A stretch of DNA of 64,000 nucleotides, taken from positions 248,001 to 312,000 of the forward strand of contig NC_016520.1 in assembly GCF_000236905.1 (NCBI RefSeq). Direction: 5' to 3'. Positions 22,973-33,825 of the stretch are shown in pieces; positions within the stretch are counted from its first letter, which is position 1; the number at the start of each line of letters is the position of its first letter. The position numbers and the translations under genes were made by a program. Source of the stretch: Tetrapisispora phaffii CBS 4417 (taxonomy: Eukaryota > Ascomycota > Saccharomycetes > Saccharomycetales > Saccharomycetaceae). The notes under the pieces were generated by a model. That model was not told the DNA's origin, made no database searches, and saw only the letters and a list, made by a program, of their open reading frames with translations.

Positions 22973-24318
22973 ATGGAGAGGGAACCCAAGGATCTCGACA
23001 AGAATGATCCTAGCGATGTGGCTTCATTGAAGCAAGGTCGCAAGGACGGTGGTACAAAGCCGTTGTCGACCACTTCACCGGAAGCAATTGCGGCGGGAAA
23101 GTTGGTTACTCCAACGCGATTATCTGAATTGTTACTAACAAAGGGACCGTTAGCAATAAGATATATAACAAATACACTTAGTGCGGATATACCTAGTTTC
23201 AAGGATCTTTCCCTTTCGAAACAGAGGAGGCTTATCATGAGTGTATTGGAGGCAGGAGATGAGACGAATAATGTTGTCTTCGAAAAGATAGGGTGGGGAC
23301 AATGGACCGCTAAAAAAGTTGAAGATCCAGCTGCATTTATTAATATACGAAACTCAACAAATATTAATAACTCGAAGATTAAAGAAACGATAATCCAAGA
23401 GAAGGAAAATAAGTTATTGAAAAAGAAAGAAAGCTCAAAGAACTTGATAATTCAACAATCAAACGACTCAATAGCTCCTGACGAGAAGATTGAATTCCAA
23501 AATGAAGATGAGAAGCATTCTAAGGATAAACTCGATCCGTTGAGATCGACATTATATATTGATGAGAATGCAATTATCTCAGATGACGAGTTAGAAGATG
23601 ATGATCAATTCACTGATCATCTTTATGAACTCGAAGATGAACAAAAATATTTCTCTAAAAACTCATTTGGTGAAGACACACAAAAACTAGAACTTTCTAC
23701 AACTACTTATAGAAGAAATGATTCAAATTATACTTTCAGTGATAAATTAAGAAGAAAACCAAGTATTGTCATAACGGATTCATCTCTTATCCCTAAATAT
23801 AACAATAATGATTTTATGGATCATGAATTTTTTCAACATAAAAATAGGAAACAAAGATCAAGAAGTCATTCGATTAGTAGTGCAATTAGACCTTCATTTT
23901 ATAAGATATCTCATATTTCAATAGGTGACCTCCCCAATCAAAGTATTTTAAAGGATTATAGAGAAAATGAATTTCAAAATATTAATCATAATAACATAAT
24001 CTCACCAAAAGCTAGTATGTCTCAAGATGTATTTAAAGGTGGTATTCAGAAAAAAAGAATTACTCTTTCTCCAAGGAATCATCACTTAGATCAACACTTG
24101 GAACTAATGAAATAGTATTAGTAGAACCTACTAGTAATATTATTACATCAGAAACTGAAGATGAAGCTTGGGAAAGGATTAGAATTGTACCTTTAGTCAG
24201 TAATAGCTGTAACCCAAAAAGTAAAAATATAAACGAAAATCAAGAAAATATAGATCAAAGTGAAACTAGGACAAATGACAACATAGCGGCATCATTGCTA
24301 ATGAGCTTAAAACCATAA
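22973..24318 (+). CDS. STB3: Stb3-type RRPE-binding Sin3-associated factor, apparent frameshift near the end
   Basis: Stb3 binds the RRPE element and, with Sin3-Rpd3, represses ribosome-biogenesis genes until glucose and TORC1 exclude it from the nucleus. Residues about 40-110 form the conserved Stb3 domain: VTPTRLSELLLTKGPLAIRY, then SLSKQRRLIMSVLEAGDE and VVFEKIGWGQW. The frame from ATG 22973 stops at 24113-24115. The minus-one frame, however, is open from before that stop to TAA at 24316-24318 and continues with acidic, Ser-rich sequence containing DEAWERIRIV. The two frames overlap at a run of seven A at 24050-24056. An eighth A, or a minus-one slip, would give about 448 residues. Sequencing error, true mutation and recoding cannot be told apart here. 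Neighbour CDC37 is also its S. cerevisiae neighbour. Confidence 0.85.
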
Positions 24319-24474
24319 TAAATAAATATAGCATTTTTAATAATATATAAACTATCTAATTAACTTTATTATTATAACTTAAGATATTTGAGATTGCTTG
24401 TTATTCTATCTTGGCTAATACATATTGACCAAAATAATGGGCATGAAAAAAATAAAAACCAATCATTTTGTCAC

Positions 24475-25980
24475 TCAGTCAACAAGATCTGCTGTGCTTA
24501 CGGGTTCATTATTTTTGGTGGACTTTTCATCAATAGACAAGTGCTCCAAATCATCTTGATTTTTGTTATATTCATCTTTTAAATGTTTAAATTCATCTTC
24601 GTTTTCTAGTAATGCCCTGACACCAATAATATCGGCTTCATTGAATAAGTCTAAGTATGATTCTGCTACGTCAATAGGAGTTTCACTAAGTACGTCATTA
24701 ATCTTATCTAAGTTTTTAGTCTTTATAGCATCTTGCATATTAACAGGTAACTTGTTAAATACTTCCACTCTTCTTATCTCTTCTGGATCAGTAGAATTGA
24801 AGTCTGGTAAATTGATTTCAAGTTCAGTGGAATCATCTAATGACTTTAATTGGATCGTTTCAACACCTTCGCCCTCTTGAATTTGTTCTTCGTTCATGAT
24901 TTGAACTCTATTTTTAATATGTTCAAATTTGGTTTTAACCGATTCTAAGAAAGAATTTCTACCTTGTGCATTTTGTGTATTATATATTACTCTCTTGAAG
25001 AACATTTCTATGCAGCTCTTCATCTCATCAATATTAAGAAATGGAATTTTTTTCAAATTATAAATTTCACGAAGATATGACAATAATTCAGATTGATGAA
25101 CAACTTGATAAGCCATCTTTTCATTATCTTCTGATAAATAATCAAATGCTTTCATGATCAATGCATCTTTTTGTTGTTCAGAAATTATAGGCATATGTTT
25201 CAACAAGTATTCTTCTGATGCTTTGTAACCACCTGCTGACATCCTTCCAAATTTTTCGGTTTCGGGTGCTAGTTTCATTACATCATCTTTGTAATCAATA
25301 AATTCTAATTGTGGCTTTAAAATTGGTAATTTCTCCACAGCTGATGAAGATACGGCATTCTTATCTGCAATAGCATTTAGTTTTTCTGAAACTTCATCTT
25401 TACCATCATTACCTTTACTTTTATTCAGAAAACTAGAGTTAAAACCAGTGTGCATATCCTCCGAGGAAATTAGTTTCGATTTTTCAATATATAATTCTTT
25501 TAGCTTCTCATTAGCTTCAACTGTAACACTGTCAATTTTTGCTCTGTGTTTTAAACATAAACTTTTAATTACTTCACCATCTTTTGGATCTTTACCCTCT
25601 TTCTTAGCATCATTTTCCAATTGCTCAAAGAGATCTTCCACCATTTCATTGTATGTAGGTATATTTGGGTCAACGGCTTCCCCAACCTGTTTCTCAGTTT
25701 TATCAAAATTTGCATTTAAATACTTTGATATTTTGGCACGTTCTGTTAAATCTTCGGTAGATACATTAGATAACAATTTATCAACCCTTTTATTCAATGC
25801 AGCATACATAGAAACCTGTGTTTCTAAATTTTTTATATCCTGATTTCTTTTGTCCCTCTTTTCATGAATACTTTGTTGTTTCCACTTAATAAATGATTTT
25901 TTATCGACATTTGGATGAACTTCGACATCAGAATCATCTGATAATTCGATTTTATCCCATTTCGAATAATCAATTGCCAT
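24475..25980 (-). CDS. CDC37: Hsp90 co-chaperone Cdc37
   Basis: Cdc37 delivers protein kinases to Hsp90 and is essential for the cell cycle. This protein has 501 residues against 506 in S. cerevisiae. Residues 1-25 read MAIDYSKWDKIELSDDSDVE, the nearly invariant N-terminus with the CK2 phosphorylation sites Ser14 and Ser17. The N-terminal coiled coil (about 30-130) has NQDIKNLETQVSMY. The Hsp90-binding middle region contains PIISEQQKDALIMKAF. The C-terminal part has GVETIQLKSLDDSTELEINL and the tail ends in TADLVD. It is convergent with STB3, with only 156 bp between the stops once the STB3 tail is included. Confidence 0.97.
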   Translation of the reverse strand: MAIDYSKWDKIELSDDSDVEVHPNVDKKSFIKWKQQSIHEKRDKRNQDIKNLETQVSMYAALNKRVDKLLSNVSTEDLTERAKISKYLNANFDKTEKQVGEAVDPNIPTYNEMVEDLFEQLENDAKKEGKDPKDGEVIKSLCLKHRAKIDSVTVEANEKLKELYIEKSKLISSEDMHTGFNSSFLNKSKGNDGKDEVSEKLNAIADKNAVSSSAVEKLPILKPQLEFIDYKDDVMKLAPETEKFGRMSAGGYKASEEYLLKHMPIISEQQKDALIMKAFDYLSEDNEKMAYQVVHQSELLSYLREIYNLKKIPFLNIDEMKSCIEMFFKRVIYNTQNAQGRNSFLESVKTKFEHIKNRVQIMNEEQIQEGEGVETIQLKSLDDSTELEINLPDFNSTDPEEIRRVEVFNKLPVNMQDAIKTKNLDKINDVLSETPIDVAESYLDLFNEADIIGVRALLENEDEFKHLKDEYNKNQDDLEHLSIDEKSTKNNEPVSTADLVD

Positions 25981-26601
25981 AATGAAATATTTTTTGATGA
26001 TGAATCCCTATATGCTTTCAAATTTATGAAATTTAGTCTCAAATTAAGTGACCGTGGATATATAGTTATTAATTTAGTCAAAAATATAGTACATAGATAA
26101 AAGAATTTGTTAAACTGATAATCTATTAAAATGGGATCACCTTTCTTTTAACTTTGTAATATATTAAAAGTATATATCGAATTGTATTTAATCCCAACTT
26201 TCGTCAGTAATGATTTGAAACAAATATTAAAATCTCAAGAACTATCTAGAAGTTATCTATCTTGTAAGGACAAAGGTAGTAATAGATAGTACATTTTAGG
26301 TTTTATAGTTAGTAATAGTACATTTTATATAATCATTTAACTTTACATAATAATAACATCCAAATAAAATTATTTAATGCTCTTTAAACTTTTTAAATCA
26401 CCAAACGCAACATTATATTCTAACCAATAATTTTTTTTTTAATTTGATAAGCAATCTTCTAATCATTTTTTACAATTAAAAGCCATCATGCTTCCTGGTG
26501 CTAAAGTATCTTGTATTTCATATAAATACATCTATATATTGAATACTTATTTTTGATAATGATATTGTCTTTTTCCCTTGTTCATATTGCGGACAATCCC
26601 T
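25981..26601. other. Spacer between TAF10 3' end and CDC37 5' end
   Basis: A 621-bp AT-rich stretch carrying the CDC37 promoter and the TAF10 3' region. No gene, repeat or clear site seen. Confidence 0.55.
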
Positions 26602-27294
26602 TTAACGGTAAAAATCTGGTCTTGAAATATTTAGACCATACTCTGCTACAGCTAAACTTAAATCAGTCACCGTTAAAATAACTTTACTTTGTGAATTTTT
26701 TTCATTTTGTTGTTGTTGTGTTGCAGTAAGTTGTTGAGCTGCCATTAACTGTCTGGCTCTTGCTTGGCCATTGTTTGCATTATTGACAGCAACAGGAGAT
26801 CTTATTCTAGAATACTCATATGCATCCGAAGCAATATCGCTGATGAATTTTTGAGTTGCTAAGGCCAGTAATCTTTTGACTCTTAAATCCGAACATTCTA
26901 TACCATTTTTAGTCATATAATATTCAATTACAGCATCAGGGATTAAAGGTGGATTATCATCCATCATATCCAATATCTCATTCAATGTCTTATCCTTTCT
27001 CGTGAATTCAGGTAGTTCAAATAGATTATTATCATTGAAATTATTTTCCTTCTCTTCATTATTAGCTTCGTCATTATTTCCAAATAAATTATTATCACCA
27101 ACCATACCTTCTTCATTGTCATTGAATTCATCATCGATGTCAACATCATTTTCCAAATCATTGACTGTATTCATAGAAACGTCACCATTCTCTTCTGCCA
27201 TATTCACAGTATCATCTCTATTGGTTGATGTAACCGTATTTGCAATTTCAATGTTATTACTAGCTGCAGCATCGAACTGATACTCATCACTCAT
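26602..27294 (-). CDS. TAF10: Taf10, histone-fold subunit of TFIID and SAGA
   Basis: Taf10 is shared by TFIID and SAGA and pairs with Taf3, Taf8 or Spt7 through its histone fold. The protein has 230 residues (206 in S. cerevisiae). The first 85 or so are acidic and Asn-rich. The histone fold starts near [20 protein letters not shown] and continues through [37 protein letters not shown] and YEYSRIR. The C-terminus reads [20 protein letters not shown], the conserved last helix. A Gln-rich linker interrupts the fold before it, as in yeast homologues. It runs in the same direction as CDC37, as in S. cerevisiae. Confidence 0.96.
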   Translation of the reverse strand: MSDEYQFDAAASNNIEIANTVTSTNRDDTVNMAEENGDVSMNTVNDLENDVDIDDEFNDNEEGMVGDNNLFGNNDEANNEEKENNFNDNNLFELPEFTRKDKTLNEILDMMDDNPPLIPDAVIEYYMTKNGIECSDLRVKRLLALATQKFISDIASDAYEYSRIRSPVAVNNANNGQARARQLMAAQQLTATQQQQNEKNSQSKVILTVTDLSLAVAEYGLNISRPDFYR

Positions 27295-28356
27295 CTCGCA
27301 AAACGTAATAAATTTAATATGTATGTATCTGTAAATGTACCAAAAGACACAGTGAAAAAAGCAATTACCTTGTCAGTTCCACTTCAACTAAACGATTCTT
27401 AATTATTTTATCAATCTTCTAATAAATATTACTGTATTTCAATTTATATCTTTAATTATCCATTACTCTTAACTATTCTTAATTTTCCAAAATTAAAAAT
27501 CATTTAAAATTTAGTTGATCCAATGCATGTTACCCGGATTGGTATATGGGGATTTTTAACTTCGGCGGTTAAATAATAAGTTATATAAATAGATGGGTGG
27601 TATTTATGAAAGAACAAAGAAGACTTTACTTGAATTAACTGTAGTTATTTTATTCTGTTTTATTCTAATTTGTATTAATTTTAGTAAAAGTTATTTGATT
27701 TATAACTTTTATGGAGGCTCGATATACATCAGCGGACGGACTTTCCTATTTGGTATCATTTATTGTTCAATGATGACATCGAATAATAGTAATATACAAA
27801 TGCTATTGGCTGCTATTACGAGTCTTTTATATTTGTACCTGTAATCCAAGGATTGCATCAAATGAACGTTACTGCTTAATTAAACCAATTGACTACATTA
27901 ATGAGTAACATTTGAAACTACAATGTGCGAGATATTCGGTAATTTACCCTCCTTATTGCTATTTTATTTGAACTATATTTATATATATAAACTATGGAAG
28001 AAAAAACTGCGTATGAATCAAATTAAGATTATTTTCCAAGTTTAACGATAACCTTGGAATTTGGGGGAGTGTTGGAGGACAATAACAATTGCACTTAATA
28101 ATGAAAGTATTATTTTATTTTACAAATTGAACATTATGAGAAAATAAATAGATTTAAGAAGTTTAGAATTAGATCGTAACTTTAGATACCATTTAAGAGT
28201 TGTTTATCTGTTTTCTTAGATTCTGATAAATAAACTACACCAGTTGTCTCAATTGTATAGGAGTAAATTGATTGAGCTTAGTCCTGTAATCCTACTTTAC
28301 TTGTTAGCATTTTTGCGCTCTGAAACAATTCCAATATTCACAAATAAAAAAACAAT
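27295..28356. other. TAF10-SEC5 divergent intergenic region
   Basis: About 1.06 kb. It includes an 83-codon ATG frame on the plus strand at 27593-27844 with two or three hydrophobic segments; no homologue is recognised, and it looks like a chance frame in T-rich DNA. No other feature seen. Confidence 0.5.
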
Positions 28357-31200
28357 ATGAGTAATCCTTTTGATATAACTGAAAATCAATTATTGGATTT
28401 CTATGAATTAAACTCGTTAGATCCCAAAGATTCATGGCTTTCAAATTCCACAAAAACAACAGATTTGAGCAAATGGCAAAATGTATCTGATTTTCAAGAC
28501 GAATCATATGAAATATTGAAGGATCTAATGAATCAGAAGATATTAGATAATAATAACCCTTCAAATAATTCACAAATCAATAATGACATAGTAGCTGATC
28601 CACTGAATAATAAAAAAATGTTAGAAGTTTTGAATATGAATAAAATACCATTAGAAATGCAATCGAATTTTTTGATTAATAATAAAAAATTCGATGTCAT
28701 TAAATTTCTAAAGGTTATTCATGATAAAGATTCTTTTGAAGATCTTTCTCAATCTTTAGATAACTTAGATAACAATCTAAAGAATCAATCTAAAGAGTTA
28801 AGAATGTTAATTCAAGATAATTTCACAAAGTACGTAAAGGTGAAAAACAGAGTTGATCAAATTTACGAAAATTTTTCATCCCAAGATAGATCAAATAGTA
28901 GAAACTCTATAGATATCGAAGCTTTAAATGGGAAGTTGGATGATGCAGTGAAAGCTACTAATCAGAGACTGAAACCACTATACGAATCTGCTAATAAGAT
29001 AGCTAATTATGAAAAAGCAAAGACTTTCTTTGAAGAAAACAAGTTATATATTAATTCACCAAAATTATTGAGAACATATTTAGAGAAAAAAGAATATCGA
29101 AGTTTAATGGTAGAATATTTAAATGCTCTAAATAATTATAACGAATTAAAAGTTTCGTACGAAAAGCATAATATAAAACTACCAACAATAATAACAAGAA
29201 TACACCTTGAAAACGAAAAATTAATTGAAAGTTATAGATGTCATATCTGGGAAGATTTATTAAATCTAGAAAATGATGTCACTCAAGAACAATTTTTACA
29301 ATTGATATCAAAATTATTAGACTTAGACTGCAATCAAGGAAACCCTATTCTTAAATGGATTTCTAAAAGATTAGATTCTTTTATTACTCAATTCGAAGAA
29401 TTATCGGTAGAATTTAGGGGTAAAATTATTAATTCGGGAAAAGCAATATTATCAAATTTCAAGGACTCAAGTGAAGATGCCGTTGACTTAAGTCATTATT
29501 TATCAGTAGAAACTATCTCCAATGACTATTCAAGTTCCTTTAAAGAAACTTCTGAGGATATCAATCATAACAATAGCATGTCAAATAATAGAAATGTAAA
29601 TGAACTTGTAACATCAGATAAAAAGTTCAACGAAAATAGAAAATTAGGGGTTCTTCCTATTGAATTTTTAACAGATTCCTCAATTATAATCGAAATGTGG
29701 CTGTTAATCTTAAGATATATAGATCTAATAGAAAAGTGCTCTAGACAATTTATTGAATTCTGGGATCATGTTGAAAAATTTATGGACGGCTCTTATAAAA
29801 GTATTTTGTTAAATGATAAAAAGAAAGAAAATATTTTGGGAAATATGGATACCATAGACAATTATATGAATCATTTGACCATTGATGAACAGCATGTAAG
29901 AGAGGTAAGATTACGTGGTCAAAACATGATAGAATTGATATCTCTGAAAATAGCTGATATTTTTGAATCTACTCAAGCTACTTTGTTACTTGAAAATATA
30001 AACCAAAAAAGCGATAAAGATAATCAAGCAACAGAAAAATCAACTGGTGATTTTGGATTTGTACCCCCATATGCAAACTGTTTAAGTTGTTTGAGATATT
30101 TACCAAGAATCGTAGGGCCTATATTAAGATTTTCTACTGAGTTGGCTCAACTTGGCATTAGCTCCCACTCTGTTGAAATATTAAAAGAGTTGACTACCGT
30201 TGTTTTGACACGTACTGTTGATGCTATATCAGCTACCAAGCTAAGAGATATATCGAATTTCTATAAATTAGAAGATTGGCAAGTGTATCAAACTGTTCCA
30301 TTAGATGTTGAAACTAAGAAGTCAGTTGAATATGGTATTACACAGTTCCCTGAAATAGTCCGTATCTTTCAAGAGTTAAGTATTAGAACTATTAGAGATA
30401 TTCTTTTCTCTTTTGAAAAACTTCCTGTATTTAATGGTATCTCTATTGTAAGCTATCCAAGCAAGAAACTGCTGGCAAATGTAGAAATGCAACAAATCGT
30501 TTCTTTGGAATCTGTTTTGGAAGCTATATTAAAAAATGCAGCTAAAGATAAGGATAATCCTCGTAACTTCCATACTATTTTAACATTGACAAATTTACAA
30601 TATATCAGAGAGGTTACATTTACTCACACATTACAATATTTTGATGAGGCATTTGAATGGAACTTGAAAAGCAAAAACCTTGAACTTTTTAATTTATTAG
30701 TTAAAATGGAACAATCGATTTTTGGTAATTATTTATCAGATTTGAAAATTAATCTAAGAGATATATTAGAAATGAAGTTCCGCGAGATAAGTTGGGCCAC
30801 TTTTACTTCTAATTCTTTTAGAGTTAGTGATTATATTATTGAAGGTCTGATGGTTTTGGTTACTGTTCACAGTGAATGTTTTAGAATGGGACCTCAATTA
30901 ATAAATAAAATATTGAAAGAAACACAAATTTTCATCTCCAAATATTTATTTGAATCCTTCAAGCCTTTAATTGGCAATATTTCTTCTGATGGTTTACTTC
31001 AAATTACAGTTGATTTACAATTTTTCCAATCTGTACTAACAGACTTATTAGAAAATGATACAAAGGTTACATTAACTGCTTGTTTACAAAATTGTTTTCA
31101 AAATAATACAACTAAAATGAAAAAATGTATTCAAGAAACAACACCAATTGTTGAAGCCAACTTGACAAGAACAAGTACTCAATTTGCCGCATTCAAATAA
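28357..31200 (+). CDS. SEC5: Exocyst subunit Sec5
   Basis: Sec5 is a core subunit of the exocyst, which tethers secretory vesicles to the plasma membrane at sites of growth. The protein has 947 residues, near the 971 of S. cerevisiae. It starts with an NPF-containing short tail, then a predicted CorEx coiled coil at about 110-230 (FLKVIHDKDSFEDLSQSL, RNSIDIEALNGKLDDAVKAT). The rest is helical, with FVPPYANCLSCLRYLPRIVG and FHTILTLTNLQYIREV near residues 567 and 730. I rely on general exocyst character and on context: in S. cerevisiae SEC5 is next to TAF10, in the same divergent arrangement. Confidence 0.92.
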   Translation: MSNPFDITENQLLDFYELNSLDPKDSWLSNSTKTTDLSKWQNVSDFQDESYEILKDLMNQKILDNNNPSNNSQINNDIVADPLNNKKMLEVLNMNKIPLEMQSNFLINNKKFDVIKFLKVIHDKDSFEDLSQSLDNLDNNLKNQSKELRMLIQDNFTKYVKVKNRVDQIYENFSSQDRSNSRNSIDIEALNGKLDDAVKATNQRLKPLYESANKIANYEKAKTFFEENKLYINSPKLLRTYLEKKEYRSLMVEYLNALNNYNELKVSYEKHNIKLPTIITRIHLENEKLIESYRCHIWEDLLNLENDVTQEQFLQLISKLLDLDCNQGNPILKWISKRLDSFITQFEELSVEFRGKIINSGKAILSNFKDSSEDAVDLSHYLSVETISNDYSSSFKETSEDINHNNSMSNNRNVNELVTSDKKFNENRKLGVLPIEFLTDSSIIIEMWLLILRYIDLIEKCSRQFIEFWDHVEKFMDGSYKSILLNDKKKENILGNMDTIDNYMNHLTIDEQHVREVRLRGQNMIELISLKIADIFESTQATLLLENINQKSDKDNQATEKSTGDFGFVPPYANCLSCLRYLPRIVGPILRFSTELAQLGISSHSVEILKELTTVVLTRTVDAISATKLRDISNFYKLEDWQVYQTVPLDVETKKSVEYGITQFPEIVRIFQELSIRTIRDILFSFEKLPVFNGISIVSYPSKKLLANVEMQQIVSLESVLEAILKNAAKDKDNPRNFHTILTLTNLQYIREVTFTHTLQYFDEAFEWNLKSKNLELFNLLVKMEQSIFGNYLSDLKINLRDILEMKFREISWATFTSNSFRVSDYIIEGLMVLVTVHSECFRMGPQLINKILKETQIFISKYLFESFKPLIGNISSDGLLQITVDLQFFQSVLTDLLENDTKVTLTACLQNCFQNNTTKMKKCIQETTPIVEANLTRTSTQFAAFK

Positions 31201-31627
31201 CTTTGGCATGCTTTTATAAATAGATAGAAATATAATCCGTTAAAATATAAGGTAATTTCAATAACCTTTCCATAAACTAGTTGAGTACTAATTTTGATTG
31301 ATCTTTTTTCCATTTAATTCAATATTGAAGAATCGTTACGAACACTTTTTTTAACCTTATAATCGATATTTTTATATTTGCATCATCGCATCGTTTTGTG
31401 CTAAGATGAAGAAGTTTTCACATAAAATTTAGTTTATATAAATAATTTGACAGAAGAGTAGTAACATGGTAGCAGAATAAGTTTGACTTTAAAGATGGAA
31501 GGTTATATAAGACCTTTGTTTGTTTCAAAAAGAATAGATCCATACATACTTGGAGAACATATAATGCATCATTGTATGAACTAATTGAATTGTTAACATT
31601 TAAATAAATAAAAAATTGCACCAAAAA
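31201..31627. other. Spacer between SEC5 and SPE4
   Basis: A 427-bp AT-rich tandem-gene spacer carrying the SEC5 3' region and the SPE4 promoter. Nothing else seen. Confidence 0.55.
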
Positions 31628-32524
31628 ATGGCAATGGAACATCCACTTATTAAAGATTGTTGGTTTAGAGAAATTAATGATGAGCATTTCCCAGGCCAAG
31701 CATTGATGTTAAAAGTTGTAGAGATTCTGCATTGGTCTAAGAGTGAGTTTCAAGATATTTTAGTATTTAAAAGTGCAGAATACGGAAATGTATTAGTTTT
31801 GGATGGTATAATCCAATGCTCTGAAAGAGATGAGTTTGCATATCAAGAAATGATTTCCCATATCCCATTATTCTCCCATAAAGATCCTAAAAGAGTATTG
31901 GTTATTGGTGGAGGTGATGGTGGTGTCATAAGGGAAGTTGTTAAACATGATTGCGTTGAATCTGCTACATTAGTAGAAATTGACAACGCAGTTATTGAAC
32001 TTTCAAAAAAATACTTAAAAAATATGTCTACATCTTTAAATCATCCTAAAGTGAAGATTGAACTTTGCGATGGCTTTAGATATTTAAAAGATGCTGCCAA
32101 CTCGACAGATGAGGATAGGTACGATGTAATTATTACAGATTCCTCAGATCCAGATGGTCCTGCTGAAGCCTTCTTCCAAAAGGAGTATTTTGAGCTACTT
32201 CATAGTGCATTAAAAGATGATGGTATTGTGATTGCACAGACTTCTGAAAATATCTGGTTAGATATCAATTATCTGAAAAATTTGATGAAAACTGCTAAAT
32301 CAGTTTTCACAAATACGAAATACTGCTATACTATGGTTCCTACATATACGTCTGGTCAATTGGGTCTTGTCGTCTGCAGTAAAGATGAAAACAATGAGTT
32401 AACGAGCCCTTCTCGTGAAATCACTGATAGAGAACAAAACAATCTAAGATATTATAATGCCTCGATTCATTCAGCATCATTTGTGTTACCAACTTGGGCT
32501 GACAAAGTCATCAATCAAAAGTGA
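31628..32524 (+). CDS. SPE4: Spermine synthase Spe4
   Basis: Spe4 transfers an aminopropyl group from decarboxylated S-adenosylmethionine to spermidine, giving spermine. The first ATG is at 31628 (MAMEHPLIKDCWFREIND), giving 298 residues; the frame runs four codons further upstream without an ATG. The nucleotide-binding motif is VIGGGDGGVIREV at about 91-103, and the active-site block is ITDSSDPDGPAEAFFQ. Two features favour Spe4 over the spermidine synthase Spe3: the C-terminal PTYTSGQLGLVVC in place of PTYPTGTIGFMVC, and SENIWL after the active site. It also ends with LPTWADKVINQK, as Spe4 does. RMP1 and ACF2 follow, as in S. cerevisiae. Confidence 0.94.
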   Translation: MAMEHPLIKDCWFREINDEHFPGQALMLKVVEILHWSKSEFQDILVFKSAEYGNVLVLDGIIQCSERDEFAYQEMISHIPLFSHKDPKRVLVIGGGDGGVIREVVKHDCVESATLVEIDNAVIELSKKYLKNMSTSLNHPKVKIELCDGFRYLKDAANSTDEDRYDVIITDSSDPDGPAEAFFQKEYFELLHSALKDDGIVIAQTSENIWLDINYLKNLMKTAKSVFTNTKYCYTMVPTYTSGQLGLVVCSKDENNELTSPSREITDREQNNLRYYNASIHSASFVLPTWADKVINQK

Positions 32525-32663
32525 TCCATTAACTGTCAATATATTTTCTATTGAAATTTTATCCCTCATAAACTTTACATACTTAATAAGTTCGTAAGGT
32601 AAAGCAAACATATTATTATTACCTAAACATTATGTAATCGTAAATAGTACAGAACAATATATA

Positions 32664-33368
32664 TTATCCAAAAATACTATCAATATCAGATTTTGATCTT
32701 TTCTTCTTATTCTTCTTCTTCTTATCCAATTTTGTTGATACTTTTGTATCACTAATAGAATGAGACTTGGGTTTCGTTCCAGCAGCACTTTCTTTAATGT
32801 TACGCACTTCACTTAAAGTGTTGAGAATATCCAGATTATTATCGTAATTACTAGTTTTTATAAGTACCGATTCATCAGTTATAACATCTCCAAGCTCTTC
32901 ATGCGATACCTTTTCCAATATTTTTTCTAATTGGGATTCATTTTCGAGTTTATTGCTTTCTGCTATTATATTATTGAGATTATACACTTTGAATAAAGGA
33001 TGGTATAGTTCAAATAGGTTATTATAAATCCTATAAATTCTTGATAATAAGCCTACAAGCACAACACCTAAGGTAATAAATTGGCCTAATGCAATTATAC
33101 TATTGAATACATATATTAGTTTGTTAATCTGTTGCTTTAGAAATTTGTGTATCAAATTGTATAATTTAGTTACATTTCTACCTGTTAGACTACGTCTTTG
33201 GAGAATCTCCACTACTTTACTGCAACTTCTTTTCAATATACTGAACCATTTCCACCAAATTGCTATCCTGTGCTGATTTTTATTTCTATGATAAAGCAGA
33301 TGTATCAGTCTGTATTCTTGGTGTAATTCTAAGTATATATCTTTATGGTTGATATCGTTTTTTGACAT
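32664..33368 (-). CDS. RMP1: Rmp1, RNase MRP-specific subunit
   Basis: Rmp1 belongs to RNase MRP, which cuts pre-rRNA at site A3 and certain mRNAs; it is not part of RNase P. Starting at the ATG at 33366-33368 the protein has 234 residues (201 in S. cerevisiae). The conserved domain begins about residue 13: LHQEYRLIHLLYHRNKNQHR, then a Trp-rich helix and FNSIIALGQFITLG. The tail is a Lys-rich run followed by SDIDSIFG, matching the KSAIDGIFG end of the yeast protein. An in-frame extension nine codons upstream lacks an ATG. It is convergent with SPE4. Tandem ATGAG units upstream resemble part of a PAC element. Confidence 0.92.
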   Translation of the reverse strand: MSKNDINHKDIYLELHQEYRLIHLLYHRNKNQHRIAIWWKWFSILKRSCSKVVEILQRRSLTGRNVTKLYNLIHKFLKQQINKLIYVFNSIIALGQFITLGVVLVGLLSRIYRIYNNLFELYHPLFKVYNLNNIIAESNKLENESQLEKILEKVSHEELGDVITDESVLIKTSNYDNNLDILNTLSEVRNIKESAAGTKPKSHSISDTKVSTKLDKKKKNKKKRSKSDIDSIFG

Positions 33369-33825
33369 TTTATATTTCTTAATATCTTTAATCAAACCTT
33401 TCAGGTAAATGTCACTTCAAGTATATTAATATAAATATCGTAAAGTCAAATAATTAAATATGTGCTCAAAGATTTATTTTGGAGATCATGATTTGTTTTA
33501 TTTCACTTGAATTCTCTATTTTGTTCTTAAATCTTAATTTCTACATGAACTCATCTCATCTCATTGCTATAACTTTGTGATTTTTCGAGTTTGATTTTAA
33601 CTTTGGAGCTTCCATTTCAAGCCCCGGAGTGAATTAGGGAACTTAGCAGAAAAAAATTGAGGCTTGTATAAAATGCAAGCCACATAGAATTGATATTTTT
33701 ATATAATGGGAGATCTAACTGAAATAAATAATTTATAGTATTCTATATTTCTGGTTGTGAAGCGACATATTCTAGATTTCAAAAGTAAATTTAAACTCTA
33801 GGGGGAAAGAAAGCAATTAATTACA
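33369..33825. promoter_or_regulatory. RMP1-ACF2 divergent promoter with CTCAT repeats
   Basis: A 457-bp spacer. CTCAT occurs three times in tandem at 33550-33564, which reads ATGAGATGAGATGAG towards RMP1. This resembles the GATGAG part of PAC but lacks the leading GC. The position, about 180-200 bp upstream of RMP1, suits a ribosome-biogenesis promoter. This is suggestive only. Confidence 0.4.

Noticed and set aside
27593..27844. 83-codon ATG frame with hydrophobic segments between TAF10 and SEC5
   Set aside because: T-rich DNA readily encodes hydrophobic runs; no homologue recognised and no supporting signal.
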